Assembly: GCA_951812795.1 (NCBI GenBank)
Contig: OX638325.1
Location: 434,001-498,000 of the forward strand
From: an uncultured Dehalococcoidia bacterium
GTDB lineage: Bacteria; Chloroflexota; Dehalococcoidia; Lucifugimonadales; Lucifugimonadaceae
Length of the DNA stretch: 64,000 nucleotides
Reading direction: 5' to 3'
The notes beneath the pieces were generated by a model, which was not told the origin of the DNA, did no database searches, and saw nothing but the letters and a program-made list of their open reading frames with translations. Shown here one piece after another: positions 54,315 to 62,520 of this stretch. The first letter of the stretch is position 1. Every line of letters begins with the position of its first letter. The translations under genes and the position numbers were made by a program.

Positions 54315-57023
54315 TCAACCTCCCGTTACCGAAACTGACTTAGTTAGCGATTCGACGACAGAACGAGCGTTTTCAAGCGCCTCGTCGATACGTGAGGGGT
54401 CGCGTGCGCCTGCTTGCGCCGAATCTGCCCTACCACCACCACCACCACCGATTGTGGAGCTAATCCCCTTGGCGATATTGCCAGCGTGAACCACTCCACC
54501 TGCGAGGTCTGGGGTGGTCATCACGATGATAACCGGACGTTCCTCGACCACGCTGCCGAGTACAACGACGCCGCTGCCGAGGCGGTCGCGCATGTGGTCT
54601 CCGGTTCGGCGCATGGCATCAACGCTTGACGCGGGGATATTACGGACCTGGATCGGGATGTCTGCGCCGTCGATACTCAGTTCGAAATCGAGGATCTGAG
54701 CGGGCGATGCTCGTCCGTCAACAGACTGTCGGAGCAGCTGTTCTTCCAGCTGCGTTGCTCGTCGGCGGGCGGTTTCCAATTCGGAAAGGAGAGTATTGGT
54801 ACGGTCGAGGACGCGGTCGTTCTCGACGCGGAGGGTTGATGCGATGCTGTCGACGATGCCGAAGCGGCGTTGGACCTCTTCCTCGGCACCGATGCCAGTG
54901 AGGGCTTCGATGCGTCGGATGCCGGAGCCGATGCCGGATTGGCCGACGATTACGAAGATGCCGATGCCACCGGTGGCGTCCATGTGGGTGCCGCCGCAGA
55001 GTTCGTAGCTCCACGGGGGATCGATCCTGATCGTGCGGACGTCGTGTTCGTAGGTGTCGCCGAAGAAGGCAAGGGCGCCCTCCTCTACCGCTTTGCCGTA
55101 GGTGGTCCAGTGGACATCGACGGGGATGTTTTCACGGATGGCGAGATTGACTCGGTCTTGGACCTTGACGATCTCGTCGGCGGTTAGTGCGTCCATATGG
55201 GTGAAATCGAAGCGGAGGTAGTCGGGTGCGACGAGGGAGCCGGATTGTCGGACATGGGTGCCCAGGACCTCCCGCAGTGCGGCGTGGACGAGGTGGGTCG
55301 CGGTGTGGTTGCGGCGAATCTTCTCACGCCGGTCGTGGTCTACCTCGACGGTCAGGACGTCGCCAACAGAGACGGATCCGTTCTCGATCTCGCAGGAGTG
55401 GACGTTGAGGTGTCCGTATGGGGCCTGGCAGTCGTTGACGCGGACCGACGTTGTGCCGTTGCGCATGTGTCCGGTGTCGCCGATCTGGCCGCCGCGAGCG
55501 GCGTAGAACGGGGTCTCAGCGAGGACGATCTCAACTTCGTCGCCCTGGGCCGCTTGGTCGCGGAGCTGGCTGTCCTTGACGATACCGATGACCTCGGCGT
55601 CCGCGGTTAGGGTACGGTAGCCGAGAAACGGGACCTCTTCGATGCCGAATGAGCGGTAGAGATCGTCGGCGTCAGTGTCTGAGGAAAACATGCTGGCGGA
55701 GGCACGGGAACGTGCACGCAGCGTTTCCATCTCAGTGTCGACGGCTTCGAGATCGACTTCGATGTCCTGTTCGGTTGCGATCTCGGCGGTCATTTCGATG
55801 GGGAATCCGAAGGTGTCGTAGAGGCGGACGACGGATTCACTGGGGACGGTTGTGTTACCGGAGGATTTTGATTCGGTGATTACCTCGTCGAGCATTCGGG
55901 AGCCTTGGTCGAGGGTCGATTCGAACGATTCCTCCTCGCGTTGCAAGACGTGCTGCACAAAGGAGAGGTTGGCGTGCAGTTCCGGGTAGACGTGGGACAT
56001 CTGGGAGGATGTCGCTTCGGCGATCTGGGGTAGGATGGGGCCGGAAAGTCCGAGTTCACGCCCAAAAAGCATGCCGCGGCGGATAACTCGTCGCAGGACG
56101 TATCCCCGGCCGGTGTTGCCGGGCACGACGCCGTCCGAGATGAGGAACGATGCCGAACGTCCGTGTTCGGCGACGACGCGGATGGCGCGGTCGGTCTGCT
56201 CATCTGAGCCGTAGTTCAGGCCAGCGCGGTTGGCGACGAGGTCGATCAAGGGGCCAAAGATGTCGGTTTCATAGACGTTGTTTTTGCCTTGGAGGATCTG
56301 GACTGTGCGTTCGAGTCCAAGTCCGGTGTCGATGTTCTTCTTTGGCAACAGTTCGTCGTTGCCTTGGCGATCTCGGTAGTACTGGGTAAATACGAGGTTG
56401 TAGAACTCGAGGAAATCTTCGGAGATGCCCGGCCCCCAAGTTGTGCCGCGGGCGGGCGAGTCGACTGGTGGTATGTCGTCGAGGTCGCCGAGGTAGTAAT
56501 TTAGTTCGCTGCAGGGGCCGCATGCTCCTTCATCGCCGGCGGGTCCCCACCAGTTGTCCTCGTCACCGAGGCGCGATATGCGGTCGGGAGGCACGCCGAG
56601 ATCAAGCCAGATCTGGTTCGCCTCGTCATCGTTGGTGTAGATGGTGGCGTAGATGCGTTCGAAATCCATGCCGTAGACGCCGAGGCATAGTTCGAGCGCC
56701 CACTTGCACGATTCGGCCTTGAAGTAGTCGCCGAAGGAGAAGTTTCCGAGCATTTCGAACAGGGTGAGGTGCGAGACGTCGCCGACCTCTTCGATGTCGG
56801 TGGTGCGGAAACTCTTCTGTGCGGTGGTTACTCGCGGCGAAGGTGGTGTCAACTCGCCGGAGAAGTAGGGCTTGAACGGGACCATGCCGGCGGTTGTGAG
56901 GAGCAAAGTCGGGTCACCCGCGGGTATCAGTGAGGCGGACGGCAGGCGCAAATGTTCACGTTCCTCGAAGAATTTGAGGAAATGTTCGCGTATTTCGTCG
57001 GCGGTGAATGTTCGATCAAGCAT
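54315..57023 (-). CDS. alaS: Alanyl-tRNA synthetase
   Basis: 902 residues. Class II core at the N-terminus (FLKFFEEREHLRLPSASLIP and QKSFRTTDIEEVG), editing domain HTATHLVHAALREVLG and the Cys/His metal site CGGTHMDATG, with the C-terminal DHHA1/C-Ala region carrying GGGGGGRADSAQAG. Attaches alanine to its tRNA and edits Ser/Gly. First gene of the leftward alaS-ruvX-aro cluster. Confidence 0.97.
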   Translation of the reverse strand: MLDRTFTADEIREHFLKFFEEREHLRLPSASLIPAGDPTLLLTTAGMVPFKPYFSGELTPPSPRVTTAQKSFRTTDIEEVGDVSHLTLFEMLGNFSFGDYFKAESCKWALELCLGVYGMDFERIYATIYTNDDEANQIWLDLGVPPDRISRLGDEDNWWGPAGDEGACGPCSELNYYLGDLDDIPPVDSPARGTTWGPGISEDFLEFYNLVFTQYYRDRQGNDELLPKKNIDTGLGLERTVQILQGKNNVYETDIFGPLIDLVANRAGLNYGSDEQTDRAIRVVAEHGRSASFLISDGVVPGNTGRGYVLRRVIRRGMLFGRELGLSGPILPQIAEATSSQMSHVYPELHANLSFVQHVLQREEESFESTLDQGSRMLDEVITESKSSGNTTVPSESVVRLYDTFGFPIEMTAEIATEQDIEVDLEAVDTEMETLRARSRASASMFSSDTDADDLYRSFGIEEVPFLGYRTLTADAEVIGIVKDSQLRDQAAQGDEVEIVLAETPFYAARGGQIGDTGHMRNGTTSVRVNDCQAPYGHLNVHSCEIENGSVSVGDVLTVEVDHDRREKIRRNHTATHLVHAALREVLGTHVRQSGSLVAPDYLRFDFTHMDALTADEIVKVQDRVNLAIRENIPVDVHWTTYGKAVEEGALAFFGDTYEHDVRTIRIDPPWSYELCGGTHMDATGGIGIFVIVGQSGIGSGIRRIEALTGIGAEEEVQRRFGIVDSIASTLRVENDRVLDRTNTLLSELETARRRATQLEEQLLRQSVDGRASPAQILDFELSIDGADIPIQVRNIPASSVDAMRRTGDHMRDRLGSGVVVLGSVVEERPVIIVMTTPDLAGGVVHAGNIAKGISSTIGGGGGGRADSAQAGARDPSRIDEALENARSVVESLTKSVSVTGG

Positions 57024-57114
57024 CGGGAATGGAGAATCAGTTGGGTTGACATTTCAATTTTACGCGTCAATTCCTTTGGGCCATTCGCAGCTGGTTGAAA
57101 AACTGAAAGGGAGT

Positions 57115-57130
57115 GTATCCTATGGGATAC
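57115..57130. promoter_or_regulatory. Inverted repeat before the HigBA-like pair
   Basis: GTATCCTATGGGATAC: arms GTATCC and GGATAC with a four-base centre, ten bases upstream of the toxin ATG. A likely operator for autorepression by the antitoxin, as usual for such modules. Confidence 0.5.
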
Positions 57131-57139
57131 GATTGTGTT

Positions 57140-57430
57140 ATGATCGAGGTAAGAGAGACACGAACGTTTACGCGATGGTTCGAGAAACTGCGGGATCGTA
57201 ACGCTCGATCTCGCATTGACGTTAGGATCTACCGGTTTTCGTTCGGTAACCGTGGCGATGTGAAATCGGTTGGCAAAGGAGTCTCGGAGATGCGGATACC
57301 ATACGGTCCGGGTTACCGGGTCTACTTTTGCGAACGCGGGCGCAATGTCGTGATCCTGCTCGCGGGTGGAGACAAAAGCTCGCAATCTCGAGACATCAGA
57401 ATCGCCCAAGAACTGGCTGAACAGCTTTGA
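57140..57430 (+). CDS. RelE/HigB-type addiction-module toxin
   Basis: 96 residues, the killer-protein group: EVRETRTFTRWFEKLRDRNA, GDVKSVGKGVSEMRIPYGPG, YRVYFCERGRNVVILLAGG. Ribosome-dependent mRNA cutting is typical of the fold. ATG 57140 is preferred to an upstream TTG-type start. The antitoxin begins 23 bases after its stop. Confidence 0.88.
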   Translation: MIEVRETRTFTRWFEKLRDRNARSRIDVRIYRFSFGNRGDVKSVGKGVSEMRIPYGPGYRVYFCERGRNVVILLAGGDKSSQSRDIRIAQELAEQL

Positions 57431-57453
57431 TTCAGCAATCAGGAACCGCTGAA

Positions 57454-57816
57454 ATGACAAAGATAGCAACAAAACGATGGGATCCGGCTGAGCATATCCG
57501 CGACGACGACGATGTTGCGGCGTATATTGAAGCGGCCTTGGAAGAAGGCGACCATCGCGTGCTCGCCGCGGTGTTGGGAGATATCGCGCGGGCCAAGGGC
57601 ATGACGCAAGTGGCGCGGGACGCGGGTCTGGGGCGCGAGAGCCTCTACAAGTCGCTGTCGCCGGACGGAAATCCTGAGTTTTCGACGGTGCTGCGCGTCT
57701 TGAAGGCACTGGGGATCAGGTTGCGGGCGTCCGTTGTGGACGACGGTCAGCCTGACAGGTGGACTGGGTCCACGGCGTCGGCTTTGGCGGACGAAGGTGA
57801 GGAGTTTGACGAGTGA
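57454..57816 (+). CDS. HigA-like antitoxin with XRE-type HTH
   Basis: 120 residues. WDPAEHIRDDDDVAAYIEAA, then the HTH KGMTQVARDAGLGRESLYKSL and VLRVLKALGIRLRA mark the addiction-module antidote group that follows this toxin. A Glu/Asp-rich tail ends it. The tRNA-Lys gene begins 35 bases after the stop. Confidence 0.88.
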   Translation: MTKIATKRWDPAEHIRDDDDVAAYIEAALEEGDHRVLAAVLGDIARAKGMTQVARDAGLGRESLYKSLSPDGNPEFSTVLRVLKALGIRLRASVVDDGQPDRWTGSTASALADEGEEFDE

Positions 57817-57851
57817 CGGGTGTGCGCGGCGTTAGAATCGAGGTGATGTGC

Positions 57852-57928
57852 GGGCCTGTAGCTCAGTTCGGTAGAGCAGCGGACTTTTAATCCGAAGGTC
57901 GTGGGTTCGAATCCCACCGGGCCCACCA
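57852..57928 (+). tRNA. tRNA-Lys (anticodon TTT)
   Basis: The 77 bases fold into the cloverleaf: acceptor GGGCCTG with CGGGCCC (one G-T pair), D arm GCTCAGTTCGGTAGAGC, anticodon loop CTTTTAA, T arm GTGGGTTCGAATCCCAC, discriminator A and encoded CCA. Confidence 0.97.
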
Positions 57929-57975
57929 CATTGTCATCGAATTTGTCGCGATCTAGAACGAGACGCAGGTATTGA

Positions 57976-58359
57976 TTACAGATTTGAGGACGGATTCTTG
58001 CTGGAAGCGGGACTTTTTTCGTTTGAGACGTGGTCGATGAGGTCTTCGACATCGATGGGTACGAGAACAATTAGGAGTTTGGACGCTTCTCTCTGGATCT
58101 GATTGTCGGATCCGCGCCATTGACCGTTGGCGTCGAGAACGGTTAGGCCATCGGGGAAACTAGGGTAACGGTGTCGGCTAGGAACGTTTCCCATTCGGTG
58201 TCGGAGACCATGTCGCCGTCGGGGCCGGTGCGACCCATGAAGAGCTGATACTCGACCCAGAGATCGAAGTTATCTGGGCAACCCTTGTCGAAATACCGAA
58301 TCGCATCCGAAGCCGGCTAACGCGGCGGAGGCAATTGGGACGACTAGTACGACGCGCAT
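57976..58359 (-). pseudogene. DUF3574-type lipoprotein gene with two frameshifts
   Basis: Read on the minus strand from ATG 58359: a short signal with lipobox (ASAALAGFGC), then a frameshift near 58280 into YQLFMGRTGPDGDMVSDTEW and FLADTVT, then a second near 58165 into FPDGLTVLDANGQWRG and LIVLVP, ending at 57976. The three parts in order match the plan of DUF3574 lipoproteins. The ribosome site (GAGG) is preserved. With two shifts no full protein can be made. Confidence 0.72.
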
Positions 58360-58405
58360 GTGAAAACCTCGATAATTGGATTTTGCGATTCACCGATTAT
58401 TCGAG

Positions 58406-59488
58406 ATGACCAGATTCCACGAACTAGACTCTTTGCGCGCCTTCGCGATGCTCCTCGGCGTCGTGTTGCATGCGTCGTTGTTCCTGGTGACAAAAGACTG
58501 GCCGGTGGTGGCGAAGGAGATTTCGCCTGACCTGCCGTACGACGACATCGTGTTGGCGATGCACGGTTTTCGGATGCCCATCTTCTTTCTGTTGAGCGGA
58601 TTATTTACCGCCCTGATTTGGCAGCGGCGTGGGACGCATGCGTTGATCATGCACCGGTTCAAACGCGTTGGTTTGCCCTTGTTGATCGGAGTTTTCACCA
58701 TCGTCCCGTTACAGTCTTTGTGGTGGATATTCACGCACGACGGTGAAGTAGAATTCGCAAGTGTCGTGTGGACCGTGCTTTTGGGTTGGAGTTGGAATCT
58801 TCATCACCTTTGGTTCTTGTGGATGTTGCTGCTGTTGGTGGGGGTTTTCGTGGGTTTGATTTCCGTATATGACAAACTCCTTGATCGGCGGTTCTGGTGG
58901 GGTTTGATCCCCTTGGTATTGGTTCCGCAGTTGCTGATGAACGAGCAGACTTGGGGGCCGGACACGTCGGCGCAGTTGTTGGTCAATCCGGTGGTTCTGG
59001 CTTACTATGCATGTTGTTTCATTTTTGGGGCGTTCATGTACCAGGTGGGTGTATCGGTCATGCGGCGCTGGGCCTTCGCGCTCCTGCCGGTGATACCCGT
59101 ATTCTTCGTGGGGCTGCATTTCGAGTTTGTAGACAAAGGGTCGGCAGCTCATCTCGTTTCGAGTGTTCTGCAGATCGTGTACGCGTGGGCGGCGTGTTTC
59201 GGTTTGATGGGACTGTTCAAGATAATTGCTTCGAAGGATCGATTTTGGGTTCGGTACGTATCGGATGCGTCGTATTGGATCTATCTGTGGCACATGGTTC
59301 TGATATATGGCGCGCAGTGGATTGCGGCTGAGTTGACTTTCAACGTTCATCTGGAAGTAGCGCTCGTCATCGCGGTGGTGACCACTGCCCTCTTGGTCGT
59401 TTACCAGTACGGAGTGAGATACACGTGGATAGGCGTGCTGCTCAATGGGCCGCGGGCGCGTCGAGTTGCGGCTGAGAACGTTGGTTGA
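58406..59488 (+). CDS. Acyltransferase 3 family membrane protein
   Basis: 360 residues, about ten membrane segments. The start LDSLRAFAMLLGVVLHASLF with the conserved His, GFRMPIFFLLSGLFTA and HRFKRVGLPLL are typical of the OpgC/OafA acyltransferase family, which acylates surface glycans or lipids. ATG 58406 is chosen; an upstream TTG at 58376 is possible. Monocistronic. Confidence 0.88.
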   Translation: MTRFHELDSLRAFAMLLGVVLHASLFLVTKDWPVVAKEISPDLPYDDIVLAMHGFRMPIFFLLSGLFTALIWQRRGTHALIMHRFKRVGLPLLIGVFTIVPLQSLWWIFTHDGEVEFASVVWTVLLGWSWNLHHLWFLWMLLLLVGVFVGLISVYDKLLDRRFWWGLIPLVLVPQLLMNEQTWGPDTSAQLLVNPVVLAYYACCFIFGAFMYQVGVSVMRRWAFALLPVIPVFFVGLHFEFVDKGSAAHLVSSVLQIVYAWAACFGLMGLFKIIASKDRFWVRYVSDASYWIYLWHMVLIYGAQWIAAELTFNVHLEVALVIAVVTTALLVVYQYGVRYTWIGVLLNGPRARRVAAENVG

Positions 59489-59569
59489 CAATGAATCGGC
59501 AGGTAATGCCTTACTTTGGTATCGAAAGCAATGCGATATCATGTATGGTAATGACGAAGGAGGTTTGCC

Positions 59570-59818
59570 TTGATTGAATCTGGAATCACATCCAAAGGAC
59601 AGACGACGTTGCCCAAGGCGGTACGGGAGGCACTCGGGGTTGAACCAGGCGACCGGGTGCGATATGCCATTTTGGCCGACGGCAAGGTGATGATGATGCC
59701 CATACTTCGAGCATCAAGGCTTTACGGCATGCTGAAATACGATGGGCCTCCGGTCTCGCTTGAAGACATGGATAGAGGCATCGTGGAAGGCGCCATTGAG
59801 AGCGCCATGGGATCGTGA
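59570..59818 (+). CDS. vapB: AbrB/MazE-type antitoxin
   Basis: 82 residues from TTG 59570 with a strong AAGGAGG site. SGITSKGQTTLPKAVREALG and EPGDRVRYAILADGKV form the swapped-hairpin AbrB DNA-binding domain; the C-terminal tail would bind the PIN toxin. It overlaps the toxin gene by four bases (GTGA). Confidence 0.92.
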   Translation: MIESGITSKGQTTLPKAVREALGVEPGDRVRYAILADGKVMMMPILRASRLYGMLKYDGPPVSLEDMDRGIVEGAIESAMGS

Positions 59819-60216
59819 TCGCTGTTGACACCAACGTCATCGTTCGATCCCTCTTGGACGACGATGTGGAACAGTCTGCAGCAGCAAACCGTTTGCTCGA
59901 CGGACTCACAACTCACAATCCCGGATTTGTGTGTCGTGAAGTCGTGATCGAACTCGTGTGGGTTCTTGAGCGCGTATACAAACTGCCTAGGGCAACCATC
60001 GGCGCCGCAATATTGGAGCTAATCGCCTCTGGCGACTTGATCGTGGAAAATGATCGCACGATGACCTACGCGGCATACAGATACATGCAAGGCGGTGTCG
60101 ACTTCGCTGATCTGATGATCCTCGCCGCGGCCGATGACCACGAGGCCACGCCGCTCTACACGTTCGACCGTAAACTTGCGAGACTGGACGGCGCAAGACT
60201 GTTGAGCGAACAGTAA
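59815..60216 (+). CDS. vapC: PIN-domain toxin (VapC)
   Basis: 133 residues from GTG 59815. PIN acidic residues: the N-terminal AVDTNVIVRSLLDDD, ELVWVLERVY (Glu), DFADLMILAAA (Asp) and YTFDRKLARL (Asp). It would be an RNase inhibited by the antitoxin upstream. Stop-start overlap shows coupling. Confidence 0.93.
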   Translation: MIAVDTNVIVRSLLDDDVEQSAAANRLLDGLTTHNPGFVCREVVIELVWVLERVYKLPRATIGAAILELIASGDLIVENDRTMTYAAYRYMQGGVDFADLMILAAADDHEATPLYTFDRKLARLDGARLLSEQ

Positions 60217-60235
60217 TTTCAAAGCGAGGATTTCA

Positions 60236-61114
60236 ATGCAGAAACGAACCCTTGGGCGGACGGGTTACGACAGCACGGTCGTTTCGTTCGGAACGTACGC
60301 GGTGGGATATGTGGGCCAAGATGCGGCAGACCCGGCGATTCAGTTGGTATTGGATGCTGGAGTGAACCACTTCGATATTGCGCCGACCTATGGGCACGCA
60401 ATGGAACGGGTGGCTCCTTGGATGCCGGAGATTCGCAAGCGTGGTACTTTCGTGGGTGCGAAGACCGCAGTTCGTGATCGAGACGGTGCTTGGCGGGATG
60501 TCGAAAGCATCATGCGACGGATGAACATCGGAGATTTCGACCTGTTTCAGCTTCACTCGGTGGGGAACATGGAGCAGTTGGAGTTGGCGACCGCTCCGGG
60601 TGGTTCGCTTGAAACGCTTGTTGAGATGCGGGAGCAGGGGTTGACGAAATGGCTCGGAATCACCGGGCACGGTCCCGAGGTTCCGGGGACGATTCTCGAA
60701 GCGTTGGAACGTTTCGATTTCGATACGGTGATGTTTCCGTTGAACCCAGCGGCGGCGAGGGATGCCGGTTACCGAGATGTGACGGAGAGACTCCTTGCGG
60801 TATGTGAAGAGCGGAATATCGGGGTGCAGACGATCAAGATGATCGCTCGTGGCGGTTGGGGCGACGGCGAGAAGCAGACGAACACTTGGTACGATCCTCA
60901 TCGTGAGCAGTCGGATATCGATGCTTCGTTGTGGTGGGTGCTCTCCCATGGAGTGCACACCGCACCGAGTTGCGGTGAGATCAGCCTCTTGCCGAAGGTG
61001 TTAGACGCGGCAGAACGGTTTGCACCATTGTCCGAAGACCAGATGCGAGCCGTGGAAGAGTCGCAACGTCCTCCCTTGCCCTTGCCTGATCTGGCTATTC
61101 CCGCGGCGGCTTGA
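60236..61114 (+). CDS. Aldo/keto reductase
   Basis: 292 residues. TIM-barrel AKR with the tetrad visible: Asp and Tyr in NHFDIAPTYGHAM, Lys in VGAKTAVRD, His in FQLHSVG. NADPH-linked reduction of carbonyls; substrate unknown. It follows vapC by 19 bases but is probably independent. Confidence 0.9.
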   Translation: MQKRTLGRTGYDSTVVSFGTYAVGYVGQDAADPAIQLVLDAGVNHFDIAPTYGHAMERVAPWMPEIRKRGTFVGAKTAVRDRDGAWRDVESIMRRMNIGDFDLFQLHSVGNMEQLELATAPGGSLETLVEMREQGLTKWLGITGHGPEVPGTILEALERFDFDTVMFPLNPAAARDAGYRDVTERLLAVCEERNIGVQTIKMIARGGWGDGEKQTNTWYDPHREQSDIDASLWWVLSHGVHTAPSCGEISLLPKVLDAAERFAPLSEDQMRAVEESQRPPLPLPDLAIPAAA

Positions 61115-61129
61115 TTGGAGGTTGTGTCA

Positions 61130-61141
61130 ACCTATATAGGT
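61130..61141. promoter_or_regulatory. Perfect 12-base palindrome
   Basis: ACCTATATAGGT between the aldo/keto reductase and the AI-2E permease genes, 26 bases upstream of the permease start. It may be an operator; the AT-rich centre would also serve as a -10 element. Confidence 0.35.
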
Positions 61142-61166
61142 GTCGTAGATCGGTGGGGGCCATGAA

Positions 61167-62306
61167 TTGAACCAAGAGCTGAAACGCAAGCGCTTCTTGA
61201 TGTTGAGCGCGGCGGCTGTTTTTGTCGCGTTGCTGGTGCTTTTCTACGTGTTGGGATCGGTGTTGATCACGGTGATGTTCAGTGCGTTGATCGCCTACGT
61301 GTTGCTCCCGTTGGCGAACGTGATTGTGCGGGTGATGCCGTGGAGCGACAGACGCCCGGGACTGAGTCGTGGGATTGCGGTCGGGTTTATATTCCTCTTG
61401 GCAATCGGCATATTTGCAGGTTCGATGGTGATAGTGATACCGCCGACGATCGAACAGGGGAAGGATTTCATAGACAATTTCCCGACGTTCTTCAATTCTT
61501 CACGTATGACCATCGAACGTTGGATCGGCGAGAACGCTGAATTGGTTCCTGATGAAGTGCGTGTTCAGATCGAAGAAAACATCGCGGGCGCGGGCGCTAT
61601 CCTCGTGGATGCCGCTTGGGAGGTGTTGCCGAACACCGTCGGATTGGTCTCTGAAACGTTTGCGTTGATCATCGGATTCGCGACGATGCCGGTGCTGATT
61701 TTCTACTTCGTCAAGGATTCGAAACAGGTGGGTTCAAGTTTGCTTTCGCCGTTTCCCAAAGCGTTGCGACCGTACCTGGTAGACGTGGCAAAGATCGGTG
61801 ACAAGGCTGTCGGCGGGTATTTGCGTGGGCAACTGATATTGGGAGCGATCGTGGGGATTGCGGTGACGATCGGTTTAATGGCGATGGGGGTTCCATTCGC
61901 GGCGGTGTTGGGGGTTATAGCAGGTGTGTCGGAGATGATCCCGATAGTCGGACCGTTGATCGGAGGTGCAGCGGGAATTCTGGTGACTTTAGCAACCGCG
62001 CCAGAAAAGGTGATCTGGGTGGCGGTGCTCTACCTTGGTGTTCAACTGGTGGAGAACACCTTGCTGGTGCCGCGGGTACAGGCCGGGACTTTGAATCTTC
62101 ATCCGGTAGCGGTGATCTTCGTAATCATCGTCGGCGGTCATTTCTTTGGGATTTGGGGAATAATATTCGGTCCTCCGTTGGTATCGATGGGCCGGGATGT
62201 GATTCGCTATTTGGCGCGTGAATGGGATGAGCTGCCAAGCGCTGCGGGTGAGTCGGAGAACGAGGGACTGGAAGCAATTGAAATCGACGTTTCGGAGTCG
62301 AGCTAG
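61167..62306 (+). CDS. AI-2E transporter family permease
   Basis: 379 residues with about eight membrane segments and the family motifs IVIPPTIEQGKDFIDNFP, GGYLRGQLILGAIVGIAVTI, GVSEMIPIVGPLIGGAAGI and LHPVAVIFVIIVGGHFFGIWG. Some members export AI-2 or act as ion antiporters. Start TTG 61167 follows GGGGG; the ATG five bases earlier is out of frame. Confidence 0.9.
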   Translation: MNQELKRKRFLMLSAAAVFVALLVLFYVLGSVLITVMFSALIAYVLLPLANVIVRVMPWSDRRPGLSRGIAVGFIFLLAIGIFAGSMVIVIPPTIEQGKDFIDNFPTFFNSSRMTIERWIGENAELVPDEVRVQIEENIAGAGAILVDAAWEVLPNTVGLVSETFALIIGFATMPVLIFYFVKDSKQVGSSLLSPFPKALRPYLVDVAKIGDKAVGGYLRGQLILGAIVGIAVTIGLMAMGVPFAAVLGVIAGVSEMIPIVGPLIGGAAGILVTLATAPEKVIWVAVLYLGVQLVENTLLVPRVQAGTLNLHPVAVIFVIIVGGHFFGIWGIIFGPPLVSMGRDVIRYLAREWDELPSAAGESENEGLEAIEIDVSESS

Positions 62307-62520
62307 ATATAACGATTCCGAGGACGCAAAGCGGTTTGTCTTTTGAATGTCGGTTTAGTTCGCTGTTTTGGGGAAAACTGAAAATCTACGTGTGTTTTTC
62401 AAGTTATCCTCACTGAAGAATCTGTCATTTCAATTACGGTTTTAGAATCTTCTTTCGATTGCTAAGTAATCAATTTGATTTCGTAGCTGTTCGGTATCGA
62501 GATTAATCAGGACACCTGTC

